Source: Microbulbifer variabilis (lineage in GTDB: Bacteria > Pseudomonadota > Gammaproteobacteria > Pseudomonadales > Cellvibrionaceae). From it: a stretch of DNA of 64,000 nucleotides. The stretch lies in assembly GCF_020524905.1 (NCBI RefSeq), contig NZ_JAIVKI010000002.1, positions 1-64,000 on the forward strand, in the 5' to 3' direction. The notes beneath the pieces are model-generated. The model was not told the DNA's origin. It did not search any database and saw only the letters and a program-made list of their open reading frames with translations. Below, one piece after another: positions 52,926-62,880 of the stretch; position 1 is the first letter of the stretch; every line of letters starts with the position of its first letter. The position numbers and the translations under genes are program-made.

Positions 52926-54815
52926 TTATTGGCCGCGCATAAACCACTTATCCATATCCGCCAGTTTAACCTGGGTCCAGGTCGGGCGGCCGTGATTGCA
53001 CTGGCCGCTGCGCTCGGTGCGCTCCATATCCCGCAACAACGCATTCATTTCCGGCACCGTCAGGCGGCGGTTGGCACGCACAGAGCCATGGCAGGCCATA
53101 GTTGCGAGCACTTCGTTAATTCGCTCGCCAATACGCTCACTGTCGCCCTGCCCGAGTAAATCCGACAGTACATCGCGCACCAATTGCTCCACTTGGGCGC
53201 CGTGCAACATGGTGGGCACCTGGCGTACTAGCAAGGTTTCCGGTCCCGCGCGCTGCAGCACAAAGCCGAGAGAAGTGAAAACCTCGCTGCGCTCCTCAAA
53301 GCAATCCGCTTCGCGCTGACTCACTGCCAGACTCACCGGTACCAGCAATGGCTGCGCCTGAATGCCGCCGGCGGCGTGAGCCAGTTTCATCTGTTCGTAG
53401 ACAATACGCTCGTGAGCAGCGTGCATGTCCACCACGATCATGCCCTGTTCGTTCTGCGCGAGAATATAAATGCCGTGCAGCTGAGCAATGGCAAAGCCCA
53501 AGGGCGGGATCTCTTCCCCACTGGCATTGTCGTCGGCCGTTGGCATCTGCACAGCCATAGGCGCAACTGCAACACTAGGCTGGAACGCGGCCGAGGTTGC
53601 GGACTCGGCAACACCCGCAGGCTCCCGGTAAGGTTCATGCAGGGCGCCATAGGCATTCATTTGCTGCTGCAAACTCGACGGTGAGGGACGATTGGAAAGC
53701 GGCATTTTTTGCTGGCCGGAGAATTCTCCCGCTTGAATACCACTGACTTTTTCAACAACCCCACTCTCTTGCACCTCAGCCTCTTCGGCATGATCATCCC
53801 GCTGCCCCGGCCGCACATCGGCCAGGGCTCTGTGCAAACTGCCAAACAGGAAGTCGTGCACCAGACGACCATCGCGAAAGCGCACTTCGTGCTTGGTGGG
53901 GTGCACATTCACATCCACCGATGCCGGGTCCAGTTCCAGATAGAGCACAAACGCTGGGTGGCGGCCGTGATAGAGCACATCGGCAAAGGCGCGGCGTACC
54001 GCGTGGCTCACCACCTTATCGCGAATAGCACGGCCATTGACGTAGAAGAATTGCAGATCGGCCTGAGAGCGGGAAAAAGCCGGCTCTGCCACCCAACCCC
54101 ATAGGCGCAGACCACTGCGTTCCACATCGATATGCAGGGCATTTTGCATAAACGCCGGACCACACACCTGGGCCACACGGCGCTCCATCTCCACACGGCC
54201 GCTGCCGGCGCGAAGGTTATGCACGCCCTTACCATTGTGGCGCAGACTGATAGACACATCGAAGCGTGACAGCGCCAGGCGCTTGATGGTGTCGTCGATA
54301 CGGTTAAATTCAGTCTTCTCGGTGCGCAGGAATTTGCGTCTTGCCGGCGTATTGAAAAACAGGTCGCGCACATCCACGGTGGTGCCGCGAGGGTGGGCCG
54401 CAGGTGCCAGTTGAGCCTGCATATCTCGGCCCTCGGCACTCACCTGCCAGCCCTTGCCACTCTCATCGCGACTACTGGTCAAGTTCAGGCGCGCCACCGA
54501 GGAAATACTGGCGAGCGCCTCGCCGCGAAATCCCAAGGTGGCCACAGCTTCCAGGTCTTCCAACACGTAAATTTTTGACGTGGCATGACGCTCCAGCGCC
54601 ATAGGCAAATCTTCTCGCTCTATGCCCTTGCCGTTATCGCGCACTTTCATACGCTTGATACCGCCGTTGTCGATATCCACTTCCAACCGAGTGGCGCCGG
54701 CATCTAAGCTGTTTTCCAGCAGCTCCTTAATTACGGAGGCGGGACGTTCCACCACCTCACCGGCAGCGATCTGGTTAGCGAGACGCGGAGATAGTTGCTG
54801 GATACGTTCGTGCAT
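52926..54815 (-). CDS. mutL: DNA mismatch repair protein MutL
   Basis: The 629-residue protein has an N-terminal GHKL ATPase ([63 protein letters not shown]), then [12 protein letters not shown] and a C-terminal dimerisation domain ([55 protein letters not shown]). The QCNHGRP motif is present. MutL couples MutS mismatch recognition to strand incision. The ATG has only a weak ribosome site; coupling to amiB upstream (55-bp gap) is likely. Confidence 0.96.
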   Translation of the reverse strand: MHERIQQLSPRLANQIAAGEVVERPASVIKELLENSLDAGATRLEVDIDNGGIKRMKVRDNGKGIEREDLPMALERHATSKIYVLEDLEAVATLGFRGEALASISSVARLNLTSSRDESGKGWQVSAEGRDMQAQLAPAAHPRGTTVDVRDLFFNTPARRKFLRTEKTEFNRIDDTIKRLALSRFDVSISLRHNGKGVHNLRAGSGRVEMERRVAQVCGPAFMQNALHIDVERSGLRLWGWVAEPAFSRSQADLQFFYVNGRAIRDKVVSHAVRRAFADVLYHGRHPAFVLYLELDPASVDVNVHPTKHEVRFRDGRLVHDFLFGSLHRALADVRPGQRDDHAEEAEVQESGVVEKVSGIQAGEFSGQQKMPLSNRPSPSSLQQQMNAYGALHEPYREPAGVAESATSAAFQPSVAVAPMAVQMPTADDNASGEEIPPLGFAIAQLHGIYILAQNEQGMIVVDMHAAHERIVYEQMKLAHAAGGIQAQPLLVPVSLAVSQREADCFEERSEVFTSLGFVLQRAGPETLLVRQVPTMLHGAQVEQLVRDVLSDLLGQGDSERIGERINEVLATMACHGSVRANRRLTVPEMNALLRDMERTERSGQCNHGRPTWTQVKLADMDKWFMRGQ

Positions 54816-54870
54816 AACTCTGGCCTGTTATTGCTGCTGCGGCCGCGGGGCGCTGACTCGTGAGAATTGA

Positions 54871-56181
54871 TTAACCGGAAGGGATACTCAGTGTCTGGCC
54901 GACACGGATCACCGAGCTGTTAATACCGTTAGCTTTCTTCAGGGACGCCACGGAAATCCGATAGCGCGCGGCGATTCCAGACAGTGTCTCGCCGCGGGCG
55001 ATCACATGGCGGCGTGCTTCAGCACTGCGGCTGGCGGCAACCCAAGTGCCCGCCGGGGGGCGGTTCTCGAAGTGGGCCACTATACCTTCACTGAGTTTTT
55101 GTGCCAGCCTGCGTTGGAATTTTGGGTCACGCAAACGCTTTGACTCTTGAGGGTTGGTAATAAAACCAGTCTCCACCAAAATTGAGGGAACATCCGGGGA
55201 GCGCAACACGGCGAAGTTGGCCTGCTCCACGCGCTTTTTGTGCAGGTGTGTCACTGTTCCCAGCTGGGACAGCACACTGGCACCGATATCCAGGCTGGCA
55301 TTCATAGTGGCGGTCATGGATAGATCCAGCAAGACACCGGCGAGGGTGTCGTCCTTATCGCCGAGATTGAGGCTACCGGCGCCGCCGATCAGATCTGATT
55401 CGTTTTCCCGCTGGGCCAGGAAACGGGCGGTTTCACTGGTAGCTCCGCGAGTTGATACCGCATAGACACCGGCACCGCGGGCATCTTTACGAGTAAAAGC
55501 GTCGGCATGGATTGAGACAAAGAGATCTGCGCGTATCTTGCGGCCAAAATTCACCCGGTCACGGTGCGCAACGTAATAATCCCCGGAGCGCACCAGCTTG
55601 GCGCTAAAACCCGATTTAAGGTTGATCTGCTCACTGAGCTGCTTGGCAATAGCCAGCACCACATCTTTTTCCCGCAGTCTGCCCGGCCCCAGGGCACCGG
55701 GGTCCTCACCACCGTGTCCGGCGTCGATGGCAATCACAATATCCCGCTCACCTCCAACCTCCTGCAGGGTCTTCACCTCGCTTTTGACCTGATCATAAAG
55801 ATCGATCACGAGGCGATCCGGCAACTGCTCGTGGCGACGCAGGGCAAAACTGCGCGGATTGATTTGCTGTTTTAGGTCGAAGACCACACGCAAGTCTTTT
55901 TTGTTTTGACGGGCATAGCGTACCTGCTCGATAGGGGTATCGGTCAGGTCCAGTGCTTCCAGCTGCGCCTGTAACTCCGTATCGGCAATATCTACCACCA
56001 CCCGGTGTGGCCCGCTCAGGGTAAACAGCTTATGTTCTGCCGGCCCACTCAAGTCAAAGACCAGGCGCGTGTGGTCCGGCGCTCGCCACAGGCGCACACC
56101 TTCGACTTCTGCCGCCGTCAGCGGCAGTGAGATTGTCAGCCCGATACTCAGGGCCACCAGCGAGCGCCACATCCTACTCAT
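54871..56181 (-). CDS. amiB: N-acetylmuramoyl-L-alanine amidase AmiB
   Basis: The 436-residue protein begins with a signal peptide (ends near LTAAE, about residue 24). An AMIN domain lies at about 28-120 (VRLWRAPDHTRLVFDLSGP). The Amidase_3 zinc domain covers about 148-375, with IAIDAGHGGEDPGALGP, SIHADAF, and the late VETGFITNP. A LysM domain sits at the C-terminus (about 390-435: ARGETLSGIAARYRIS). It splits septal peptidoglycan during cell separation and normally needs EnvC/NlpD activation. It follows tsaE by 57 bp. Confidence 0.95.
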   Translation of the reverse strand: MSRMWRSLVALSIGLTISLPLTAAEVEGVRLWRAPDHTRLVFDLSGPAEHKLFTLSGPHRVVVDIADTELQAQLEALDLTDTPIEQVRYARQNKKDLRVVFDLKQQINPRSFALRRHEQLPDRLVIDLYDQVKSEVKTLQEVGGERDIVIAIDAGHGGEDPGALGPGRLREKDVVLAIAKQLSEQINLKSGFSAKLVRSGDYYVAHRDRVNFGRKIRADLFVSIHADAFTRKDARGAGVYAVSTRGATSETARFLAQRENESDLIGGAGSLNLGDKDDTLAGVLLDLSMTATMNASLDIGASVLSQLGTVTHLHKKRVEQANFAVLRSPDVPSILVETGFITNPQESKRLRDPKFQRRLAQKLSEGIVAHFENRPPAGTWVAASRSAEARRHVIARGETLSGIAARYRISVASLKKANGINSSVIRVGQTLSIPSG

Positions 56182-56238
56182 TACTTCTCAACCCTTTCAC
56201 TTATTGTTTTATACACATCCCGGAATTCAGGCCAATTC

Positions 56239-56727
56239 CTATTTATGTAGCATCTTTGCCAGAGTATCGAGTACTGCGTCGCCCTGTCTGGAGTGCGCGG
56301 TCAACAACATCTGGCGGCCGCTGTCCGGAACTTGCAGGGTCAGCTCCAAATCTGGTTCGGGCAAAATGCCCACGCCGCGTTCCGGCCATTCCACCAGACT
56401 CAGGCTGTGCGGGGCGAAATAGTCCCGCACCCCCATAAACTCCAATTCTTCGGCCTCTCCCAGGCGGTAGAGATCGAAGTGATATACCCGCTGGGGGCCG
56501 AGTTCGTAGGGCTCGACCAGGGTGTAGGTGGGGCTCTTCACCGCTCCATGATGCCCAAAGGCTCTCAATACTCCGCGACAAAAAGTGGTCTTGCCGGCGC
56601 CCAGCTGGCCATTCAAGTACAAGGTAATCCCCTGCTGTAGGCCACTAGCCAAGCAGGCGCGGCCCAGCGCTTCACCGCAGGCCACCGTTGCCTCTTCGTC
56701 CGCTAAATGCAATTTCAGTTCACTCAC
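56239..56727 (-). CDS. tsaE: TsaE, ATPase of t6A tRNA modification
   Basis: The protein has 162 residues from a GTG at 56727 (GGTGG seven bases upstream); a TTG two codons earlier would overlap the nnrD stop. It has the Walker A motif GQLGAGKTTFCRG and SPTYTLVEPY, YHFDLYRLGEAEELEFMG, LVEWPERG. TsaE drives the TsaB-TsaD complex that makes threonylcarbamoyl-A37. It is tightly coupled to the preceding nnrD gene. Confidence 0.93.
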   Translation of the reverse strand: MSELKLHLADEEATVACGEALGRACLASGLQQGITLYLNGQLGAGKTTFCRGVLRAFGHHGAVKSPTYTLVEPYELGPQRVYHFDLYRLGEAEELEFMGVRDYFAPHSLSLVEWPERGVGILPEPDLELTLQVPDSGRQMLLTAHSRQGDAVLDTLAKMLHK

Positions 56728-56729
56728 TA

Positions 56730-58211
56730 TCAATCCACCAACCGTCGAATCCAGGGCAATAAATCTGTGGCCAGTAAGCCGCGCTGACCATCCTCCGCGG
56801 CACGGTTACCGGCTTCTCCATGTAGCCAAACTGCCAGGCGCGCCGCCTCCACCAAAGGCAGGTGCTGACCGATCAAGGCCGCCACTATCCCGGTGAGCAG
56901 ATCTCCCATGCCACCGGAGGCCATACCCGGATTGCCGCTGTTGATCAGATCGACACCGCCCTCATGGGCGATTAAAGTGCCGGCGCCTTTTAGTATCACC
57001 ACACCACTGAATTTCTGCTGAACTGCCACCGCCGCCGCGCGCGGGTCCGCAAGTACCTCGGCGGTATCGCAGCCGAGCAGGCGCGCAGCCTCGCCGACAT
57101 GGGGAGTCAGCACCCAATCATGGCGTTTTACACCTGCGAGTACCCGCCCGGCGGCGAGGATATTCAGTGCATCCGCATCCACCACCAGCGGCACCTGAGC
57201 GCGGCCGGCGCGGGCCAGCAGCTGTTCGCTCCAGGGAGAGCGACCAAGACCCGGGCCTACGGCGATGACATCGGGTCCCTCTAAAAGTGGTTCCAGTTCC
57301 TGGCCAGAAATAACCGGATGAGCCATGACCTCTGGGCAACGGGTCAAAGCGGCGGTGAGGTGCTCGGGGCGGGTTGCCAGGGAGATTAAGCCTGCACCAC
57401 TGCGCGCAGAGGACTGCGCCGCCATCAGCGCTGCACCGCCGAAGCCGCTATCGCCACCAACCACCAGAATATGGCCGAACATATTCTTGAAGCTATCCGC
57501 GGCGCGCGCAGGCAGGCGCTTTAAGCTGGAGCCTTCAAACCGTTGCGCCAGAGGATGAACCGCCTGGTACGCCTGTGCGGGGGCGCCGAGATCGGCAAAG
57601 ATCACCTCGCCACAAAGTGCCGGACCACGCCCACAGTAAAGACCCAGCTTGCGTCCGATAAACGTCACGGTCATATCGGCCTGGACGGCCAGACCGGCAC
57701 TACCGCTATCGGCACTCAAACCCGAGGGAATATCCACAGAGAAAACCGGACCGGGGCTCTTGCGAATTCGCTCAATGGCATGGGCCACATCCTGACGCAG
57801 TTCACCGCTAAACCCTGTCCCCAGCAGTGCATCCACGATCAGGGTGTTGCCATCGGCACTGTCCAGTTCGGTTAGTGAGGTCAGCACCTGCACGCCCTCG
57901 CGAACGGCGAAGGCATGGGCCTCGCGGGCATCGCCTTTCAAGTGTTCGGGCTCAGTACAAGCAAATACCGTCACCGGAATCTTCTTCTGCGCAGCCAGAG
58001 CCGCAATCACATAGCCGTCACCGCCGTTATTGCCACCGCCACAGAATACCTGCAGGCGACCGATATCCGCCCAACGGGCGCTCAAATGGGTAAAAGCGGC
58101 GCGGGCCGCGCGCTTCATCAATTGTATAGAAGGGATTTCCAGCGCGGCGATTGTTTGTCGGTCGAGTTCCCGTACCGATTCGGCACTGTACAGAGGTTGT
58201 GGCGTATCCAT
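56730..58211 (-). CDS. nnrD: Bifunctional NAD(P)H-hydrate epimerase/dehydratase
   Basis: The protein has 493 residues from the ATG at 58211 (GGGAG close upstream). The N-terminal YjeF_N epimerase (about 1-215) has ESVRELDRQTI, FCGGGNNGGDGYVIAALA and LLGTGFSGELR. The C-terminal ADP-dependent dehydratase (about 230-490) has VVGGDSGFGGAALMAAQSSARSGAG, DADALNIL, LTPHVGEAARL and NSGNPGMASGGMGDLLTGIVAALIGQ. It repairs hydrated NAD(P)H. It is divergent from queG with 134 bp between start codons and is coupled to tsaE. Confidence 0.94.
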   Translation of the reverse strand: MDTPQPLYSAESVRELDRQTIAALEIPSIQLMKRAARAAFTHLSARWADIGRLQVFCGGGNNGGDGYVIAALAAQKKIPVTVFACTEPEHLKGDAREAHAFAVREGVQVLTSLTELDSADGNTLIVDALLGTGFSGELRQDVAHAIERIRKSPGPVFSVDIPSGLSADSGSAGLAVQADMTVTFIGRKLGLYCGRGPALCGEVIFADLGAPAQAYQAVHPLAQRFEGSSLKRLPARAADSFKNMFGHILVVGGDSGFGGAALMAAQSSARSGAGLISLATRPEHLTAALTRCPEVMAHPVISGQELEPLLEGPDVIAVGPGLGRSPWSEQLLARAGRAQVPLVVDADALNILAAGRVLAGVKRHDWVLTPHVGEAARLLGCDTAEVLADPRAAAVAVQQKFSGVVILKGAGTLIAHEGGVDLINSGNPGMASGGMGDLLTGIVAALIGQHLPLVEAARLAVWLHGEAGNRAAEDGQRGLLATDLLPWIRRLVD

Positions 58212-58345
58212 GCGGCTCCCGCAATGTGGTGAAGATGTCATCTGTGGCAAAATGGGCGATTGTATCGCTGCCACTTGCACTGACAGCAAAGTATACCGCC
58301 CCGGCCAGTCATTGTGCTTGCATGGGATATCGAGCCGCTTTATCT

Positions 58346-59449
58346 ATGACCGAATCACTGCTCGCCGAATTAGCCGACCTGATCAAACTCTGGGGACGGG
58401 AGCTGGGCTTCCAGCAGGTTGGCATTACCGACTGCCAGCTGGAGGAGGATGGTGAGCGCCTGCGCGCCTGGATCGATAAGGGCTACCACGCGGATATGGA
58501 GTGGATGGGCGCCCACGGGGAAAAGCGCTGGCGCCCGTCTCTTTTAGAGGAAGGAACCGTGCGCGCCATCAGTGTGCGCCTGGACTACCTGCCACCGGAT
58601 ACCCAGCCGATCAAAATTCTCAAGGATTCCAGTAAGGCCTACGTCTCCCGCTACGCCAATGGGCGCGACTACCACAAGCTGATCCGCAAGCGCCTGGCCA
58701 GTCTGGCCAAGAAGATCGACGCCTTTTGTGCCGAACAGGGTATCGATTCCAAGGGCCGCGCCTTTACCGACAGCGCACCGGTAATGGAGCGGGCACTGGC
58801 GCGCAAGGCCGGCCTCGGCTGGGTCGGTAAGAACTGCCTGTTGATCAACTCCAAGGCCGGCTCTTTTTTCTTCCTCGGCGAGATCTATACCAATCTGCCC
58901 CTGCCTGTCGATGAGGGAGATTTTGCCGATGAGTGCGGCGATTGTGTGGCCTGCCTAAAAGTCTGCCCAACCGATGCCTTTATCGGCCCGCGCACCTTAG
59001 ATGCCGGGCGCTGTATCTCTTACCTAACCATCGAAAACAAGGGGCCTATTCCGGAGGAATTCCGCGAGCCCATCGGCAATCGGGTTTTCGGCTGCGACGA
59101 TTGCCAGACAATCTGCCCCTGGAACAAGTTTGCGAAACCCACCGCAGAGCAGGATTTCCACCCGCGCCACGGCCTCGACAATGGCGAGCTGCTAGCGCTA
59201 TTCAACTGGAGCGAGGAGGAGTTTTTGCGCAAGACGGAGGGCTCGCCAATCCGTCGCATCGGCTACGAGCGCTGGCAGCGCAACCTGGCAGTGGCACTCG
59301 GTAACGGCGCGGCCAGCGAGGAGGTTTTCGAGTGCCTGGAAAAGGCGCAGCAAACGGCCACGCCACTGGTACAGGAGCATATCGACTGGGCCCTGGGGCG
59401 GCTGCGTAGTGGACGCAAACGCAAGCGTAAGATCAAACGCGCAACCTGA
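58346..59449 (+). CDS. queG: Epoxyqueuosine reductase QueG
   Basis: The protein has 367 residues from the ATG at 58346; the frame is open 65 codons upstream but that part overlaps the divergent promoter region and is not conserved in type. It contains LGFQQVGITD, FTDSAPVMERALARKAGLGWVGKNCLLI, then two 4Fe-4S motifs CGDCVACLKVCPT and CDDCQTICPW with a distant Cys. With cobalamin it carries out the last step of queuosine synthesis in tRNA. The C-terminus is very basic (KRKRKIKR). It converges on orn with 25 bp between stops. Confidence 0.95.
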   Translation: MTESLLAELADLIKLWGRELGFQQVGITDCQLEEDGERLRAWIDKGYHADMEWMGAHGEKRWRPSLLEEGTVRAISVRLDYLPPDTQPIKILKDSSKAYVSRYANGRDYHKLIRKRLASLAKKIDAFCAEQGIDSKGRAFTDSAPVMERALARKAGLGWVGKNCLLINSKAGSFFFLGEIYTNLPLPVDEGDFADECGDCVACLKVCPTDAFIGPRTLDAGRCISYLTIENKGPIPEEFREPIGNRVFGCDDCQTICPWNKFAKPTAEQDFHPRHGLDNGELLALFNWSEEEFLRKTEGSPIRRIGYERWQRNLAVALGNGAASEEVFECLEKAQQTATPLVQEHIDWALGRLRSGRKRKRKIKRAT

Positions 59450-59474
59450 GCCCATAAAATTTAAAAGGAGAAGC

Positions 59475-60017
59475 TCAATTGAGTCGGAAAAAAGTCTCGC
59501 GGTAGTGACGCAGCTCTTCGATGGAGTCGCGAATATCGTCTAGAGCCAAATGGCTGCTGTGCTTTTTCACCCCATCCAATACATCCGGACGCCAACGTCT
59601 GGCCAGCTCTTTCACCGAGCTGACATCCAAATTGCGGTAGTGGAAATAGGATTCCAACTGCGGCATATATTTGACCAAAAAGCGGCGGTCCTGGCCGATA
59701 GAGTTACCGCACATGGGCGAGGCGCCTTCCGGCACCCAGTGGCGCAGGAACTCCAGGGTCTCCCGCTCCGCTTCTCGCTCGGAAATATTCGATTCCTTTA
59801 CCTTTGCCACCAGGCCCGAACCACCGTGTTGCTCGGTATTCCAATCATCCATGGCATTGAGCAGTGCATCGCTCTGGTGAATCACCATCGCAGGGCCCTC
59901 GGCGAGTATATTCAGCCGGGAATCGGTCACAATGGTAGCGATCTCGATAATACGCTCTTTTTCCGGATCGAGGCCGGTCATCTCCAGATCTATCCAGATC
60001 AGGTTGTTCTGATCCAC
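59475..60017 (-). CDS. orn: Oligoribonuclease
   Basis: The protein has 180 residues from a GTG at 60017 with AGGAGA six bases upstream; an upstream TTG would add five residues and lose the spacing. It shows the DEDDh exonuclease residues: [52 protein letters not shown], and the final [18 protein letters not shown]. It degrades 2-5-mer RNAs including pGpG, the product of the HD-GYP or EAL turnover of cyclic di-GMP. Confidence 0.95.
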   Translation of the reverse strand: MDQNNLIWIDLEMTGLDPEKERIIEIATIVTDSRLNILAEGPAMVIHQSDALLNAMDDWNTEQHGGSGLVAKVKESNISEREAERETLEFLRHWVPEGASPMCGNSIGQDRRFLVKYMPQLESYFHYRNLDVSSVKELARRWRPDVLDGVKKHSSHLALDDIRDSIEELRHYRETFFRLN

Positions 60018-60103
60018 AGCGGGTCTCCTCAAACTTTCCGCGCAAGTTACCCCAACTACCCGGCAATGGCTATAATCCGCCGCTAATCTCCAGGTGCCAG
60101 TGC

Positions 60104-61144
60104 ATGAGTAAACGCAAATTAAACCGCCGCCAACAGTGGCGCGTCGCCAAGATCCAGCAGGAACGCGAGGCCCGTGCGCGCAAACGTGAAGAATCCGCGG
60201 AACAAGCTCTGGACGACGGTCAGCTGGCCCAGGAGCAAACAGGTCTGGTCATCGCCAATTATGGCACCCAGATTTTGGTGGAAAGTGAGAGTGATGCCTC
60301 CCTGCGCCAGCGCTGCCACATGCGCGCCAATATCGACACTCTGGTGACCGGCGATCGCGTCGCCTGGCGCCCTGCCACCAACGATAGCGATGGCGGCTAT
60401 GGGGTTGTAGGCGCGCGGTTGCCGCGCAACTCAGAGCTGCAGCGGCCGGATCGCTACGGGGACCTGAAAACCGTAGCGGCCAATATCGACCGCATTGTGA
60501 TTGTTATAGCCCCCTACCCCGAGCCGTTCGCCAATGCCATCGACCGCTATCTGGTCGCTGCAGAGACCACCGGCATAGCGCCAATTTTACTGTTGAATAA
60601 GATTGACCTCATCGACGAAGGCAATCGCCAGGCACTGGATACCCTACTGGCCCCCTACCCCGACCTCGGCTACCCAGTGCTGCGTCTTTCCACTAAAACC
60701 GGCGAAGGCCTGCCACATCTGCTCGAAATCCTGGCCAAGGGCAGCAGCGTCTTTGTCGGACAGTCCGGTGTGGGTAAATCTTCGCTGGTCAATGCCCTGC
60801 TACCCAGCGCCGGCGCCCGTACCGGCGCCCTGTCCGAGGCAACCCTGAAGGGCACCCACACCACCACCGCGGCGGAACTGTTTCACCTGCCCAGCGGGGG
60901 CGATCTGATAGACTCTCCCGGCATCCGCGAGTTTGGCCTTTGGCATATGGAGGAGGCCGCGCTACTGGAGGGATTTGTGGAATTCCGCCCCTTTATCGGT
61001 CACTGCCGCTTTCGCGACTGCAGCCACCAGGGCGAACCCGGCTGTGCCATTCACGAGGCACTGGCCAACGGCGACATTAGTGAGCGCCGAATGAATAGCT
61101 TTTTACACCTGCGCAACAGCCTGGAATCGGAGAATAAATTTTGA
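60104..61144 (+). CDS. rsgA: RsgA, small-subunit ribosome maturation GTPase
   Basis: The 346-residue protein has a basic N-terminus ([12 protein letters not shown]), an OB domain, then a circularly permuted G domain: [48 protein letters not shown]. The zinc motif [19 protein letters not shown] follows. AGGTG lies upstream of the ATG. It is divergent from orn (86 bp) and its stop overlaps the next start. Confidence 0.96.
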   Translation: MSKRKLNRRQQWRVAKIQQEREARARKREESAEQALDDGQLAQEQTGLVIANYGTQILVESESDASLRQRCHMRANIDTLVTGDRVAWRPATNDSDGGYGVVGARLPRNSELQRPDRYGDLKTVAANIDRIVIVIAPYPEPFANAIDRYLVAAETTGIAPILLLNKIDLIDEGNRQALDTLLAPYPDLGYPVLRLSTKTGEGLPHLLEILAKGSSVFVGQSGVGKSSLVNALLPSAGARTGALSEATLKGTHTTTAAELFHLPSGGDLIDSPGIREFGLWHMEEAALLEGFVEFRPFIGHCRFRDCSHQGEPGCAIHEALANGDISERRMNSFLHLRNSLESENKF

Positions 61145-61935
61145 ACCTGATTATTGAGGCGGAAGAGCTCGCCGCCGAGCTGGAGCACGAGGAATTATTG
61201 GTTGTCGACCTCAGCTCCCTGCAAAACTATGTGAACGGACACATCCCCGGCGCCCTGCACCTGCCATTTCAGGCACTGATGGCGGGTACTGCCCCTGCGC
61301 CGGGTAAACTCCCCAGCTCCGAGCAGCTGACCCGAGTTTTTCGCGCTATTGGCCTGCGCCCGGAAACCCACGTAGTAGCTTGTGATGATGAGGGCGGCGG
61401 CTGGGCCGGACGCTTCCTGTGGACCCTGGAGTGTGTTGGCCACCGCAATTACAGCTACTTAAACGGCGGCATGCACGCCTGGCGCGGCGCCGGCTTGCCG
61501 CTGACCACTGAGGAATCACAGGTTACCCCAAGCGATATCGAGATCTCGATCGATACCGATGCCGCCATGAATGCCCAGGAAATCCAGGAGCATCTGGGCA
61601 ACCCCGACTTCCTCGTTTGGGATGCCCGCTCCCCCCAGGAATACTGCGGAGAAAGGGTCTTGGCTACCAAGGGTGGTCATATTCCCGGCGCGATCAACTG
61701 CGAGTGGACCCAGCTGATGGACCCTCAGCGCGACCTGCGTATCCGCACCGATGCGCGCGAGCTACTCGCCAAGCTCGGCATCAATGAAGCACATAAAATC
61801 GTCACCCACTGCCAGAGTCATCACCGCTCCGGCTTTACCTGGCTGGTGGGTAAGTCCCTGGGTTTTGATATTCGCGCCTACCCAGGCTCCTGGAGTGAGT
61901 GGGGCAACCTGCCCAATACGCCCGTCGAACAGTAA
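61141..61935 (+). CDS. Two-domain rhodanese-type sulfurtransferase
   Basis: The 264-residue protein begins at a TTG that overlaps the rsgA stop (TTGA), with GGAG eight to nine bases before it. It has two rhodanese domains: the first (about 1-120) with NYVNGHIPGALHLPF and VVACDDEGGG, where no catalytic loop Cys is apparent in the usual place, and the second (about 135-260) with WDARSPQEYCG, GHIPGAINCEW and the active-site loop VTHCQSHHRSG, ending GSWSEWGNLPNTPVE. It probably transfers sulfur from thiosulfate or mercaptopyruvate. Placement between rsgA and psd is common in pseudomonads. Confidence 0.9.
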   Translation: MNLIIEAEELAAELEHEELLVVDLSSLQNYVNGHIPGALHLPFQALMAGTAPAPGKLPSSEQLTRVFRAIGLRPETHVVACDDEGGGWAGRFLWTLECVGHRNYSYLNGGMHAWRGAGLPLTTEESQVTPSDIEISIDTDAAMNAQEIQEHLGNPDFLVWDARSPQEYCGERVLATKGGHIPGAINCEWTQLMDPQRDLRIRTDARELLAKLGINEAHKIVTHCQSHHRSGFTWLVGKSLGFDIRAYPGSWSEWGNLPNTPVEQ

Positions 61936-61961
61936 GCATTACCGGAAAACGTTGTACCCGT

Positions 61962-62825
61962 ATGAATCCAAAACTCTTTACCGCCCTGCAATACCTGACT
62001 CCGCAGCACGCTCTTTCCCGCGCTGCGGGCTGGCTGGCGAATACCGAGATCAAGTCGATCAAGGACCCCTTTACCCGCTGGTTTGTCGAGAAGTACGGTG
62101 TCGATATGCAGGAGGCCAAAGAGACCGATTGCACCGCCTATCGCACTTTCAACGACTTTTTTACCCGCGAACTCAAAGAGGGCGCACGGCCGATTGTCAG
62201 TAGCGAAGGTAGCCTAGCCTGTCCCGCAGACGGCGCTATTAGTCAGCTAGGTGCTATCCACAATGGACGCGTGTTCCAGGCCAAGGGGCACGACTACAGC
62301 CTGCTGGAACTGGTGGGCGGTGATCCCGAGTTGGCGGCCCAGTTTAACGACGGCCACTTCGCCACCGTGTACCTGTCACCCAAGGATTACCACCGGGTGC
62401 ATATGCCTATCGACGGCACACTGCGCAGCATGACTTATGTACCGGGCCAGCTGTTCTCGGTCAACACCGTGACCGCCGAAAACGTACCGCGCCTGTTCGC
62501 CCGCAACGAACGCCTGGTGTGTGTATTCGATACGGTCGTTGGACCCATGGCCATGATTTTGGTAGGCGCCATGATCGTTGCCGGAATCGAGACCGTTTGG
62601 GCCGGTCAGGTGACTCCCCATACCCGCGAGATACGCAGCACCAACTATCGGGATAATGCACCGGTTCACCTGCGAAAAGGCGAGGAGATGGGGCGTTTTA
62701 AACTGGGTTCCACAGTGGTCATGTTGTTTGGGGCAGATCAGGTACGCTGGCTGGACAGCCTTGAGGCGGAAACCCCTGTGCGAATGGGTGAGTATTTCGG
62801 CAGCATGATAGCTGACGCCGACTAA
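61962..62825 (+). CDS. psd: Phosphatidylserine decarboxylase
   Basis: The protein has 287 residues from the ATG at 61962; the frame opens 21 codons earlier inside the preceding gene. It shows FNDFFTRELKEGARPI, CPADGAISQLG, DYHRVHMPIDG, and the KLGSTVV self-cleavage site near the C-terminus (about residue 254), where the Ser becomes the pyruvoyl group. It makes phosphatidylethanolamine at the inner membrane. It lies 26 bp after the sulfurtransferase. Confidence 0.95.
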   Translation: MNPKLFTALQYLTPQHALSRAAGWLANTEIKSIKDPFTRWFVEKYGVDMQEAKETDCTAYRTFNDFFTRELKEGARPIVSSEGSLACPADGAISQLGAIHNGRVFQAKGHDYSLLELVGGDPELAAQFNDGHFATVYLSPKDYHRVHMPIDGTLRSMTYVPGQLFSVNTVTAENVPRLFARNERLVCVFDTVVGPMAMILVGAMIVAGIETVWAGQVTPHTREIRSTNYRDNAPVHLRKGEEMGRFKLGSTVVMLFGADQVRWLDSLEAETPVRMGEYFGSMIADAD

Positions 62826-62880
62826 TTTTCCTTGAGAGCGGCAAGCTGCGCTGCTCTCAGGGCCTCCCTCTGGAAATAAA

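Noticed and set aside
52901-53044. N-terminal extension of MiaA into mutL
   Set aside because: The added residues are the antisense-like alternative frame of the mutL 3' end; MiaA length and P-loop position fit the TTG at 52900.
58151-58345. N-terminal extension of QueG by 65 residues
   Set aside because: The extra part overlaps the divergent nnrD start region, has no ribosome site and does not look like QueG, which begins naturally at the ATG at 58346.
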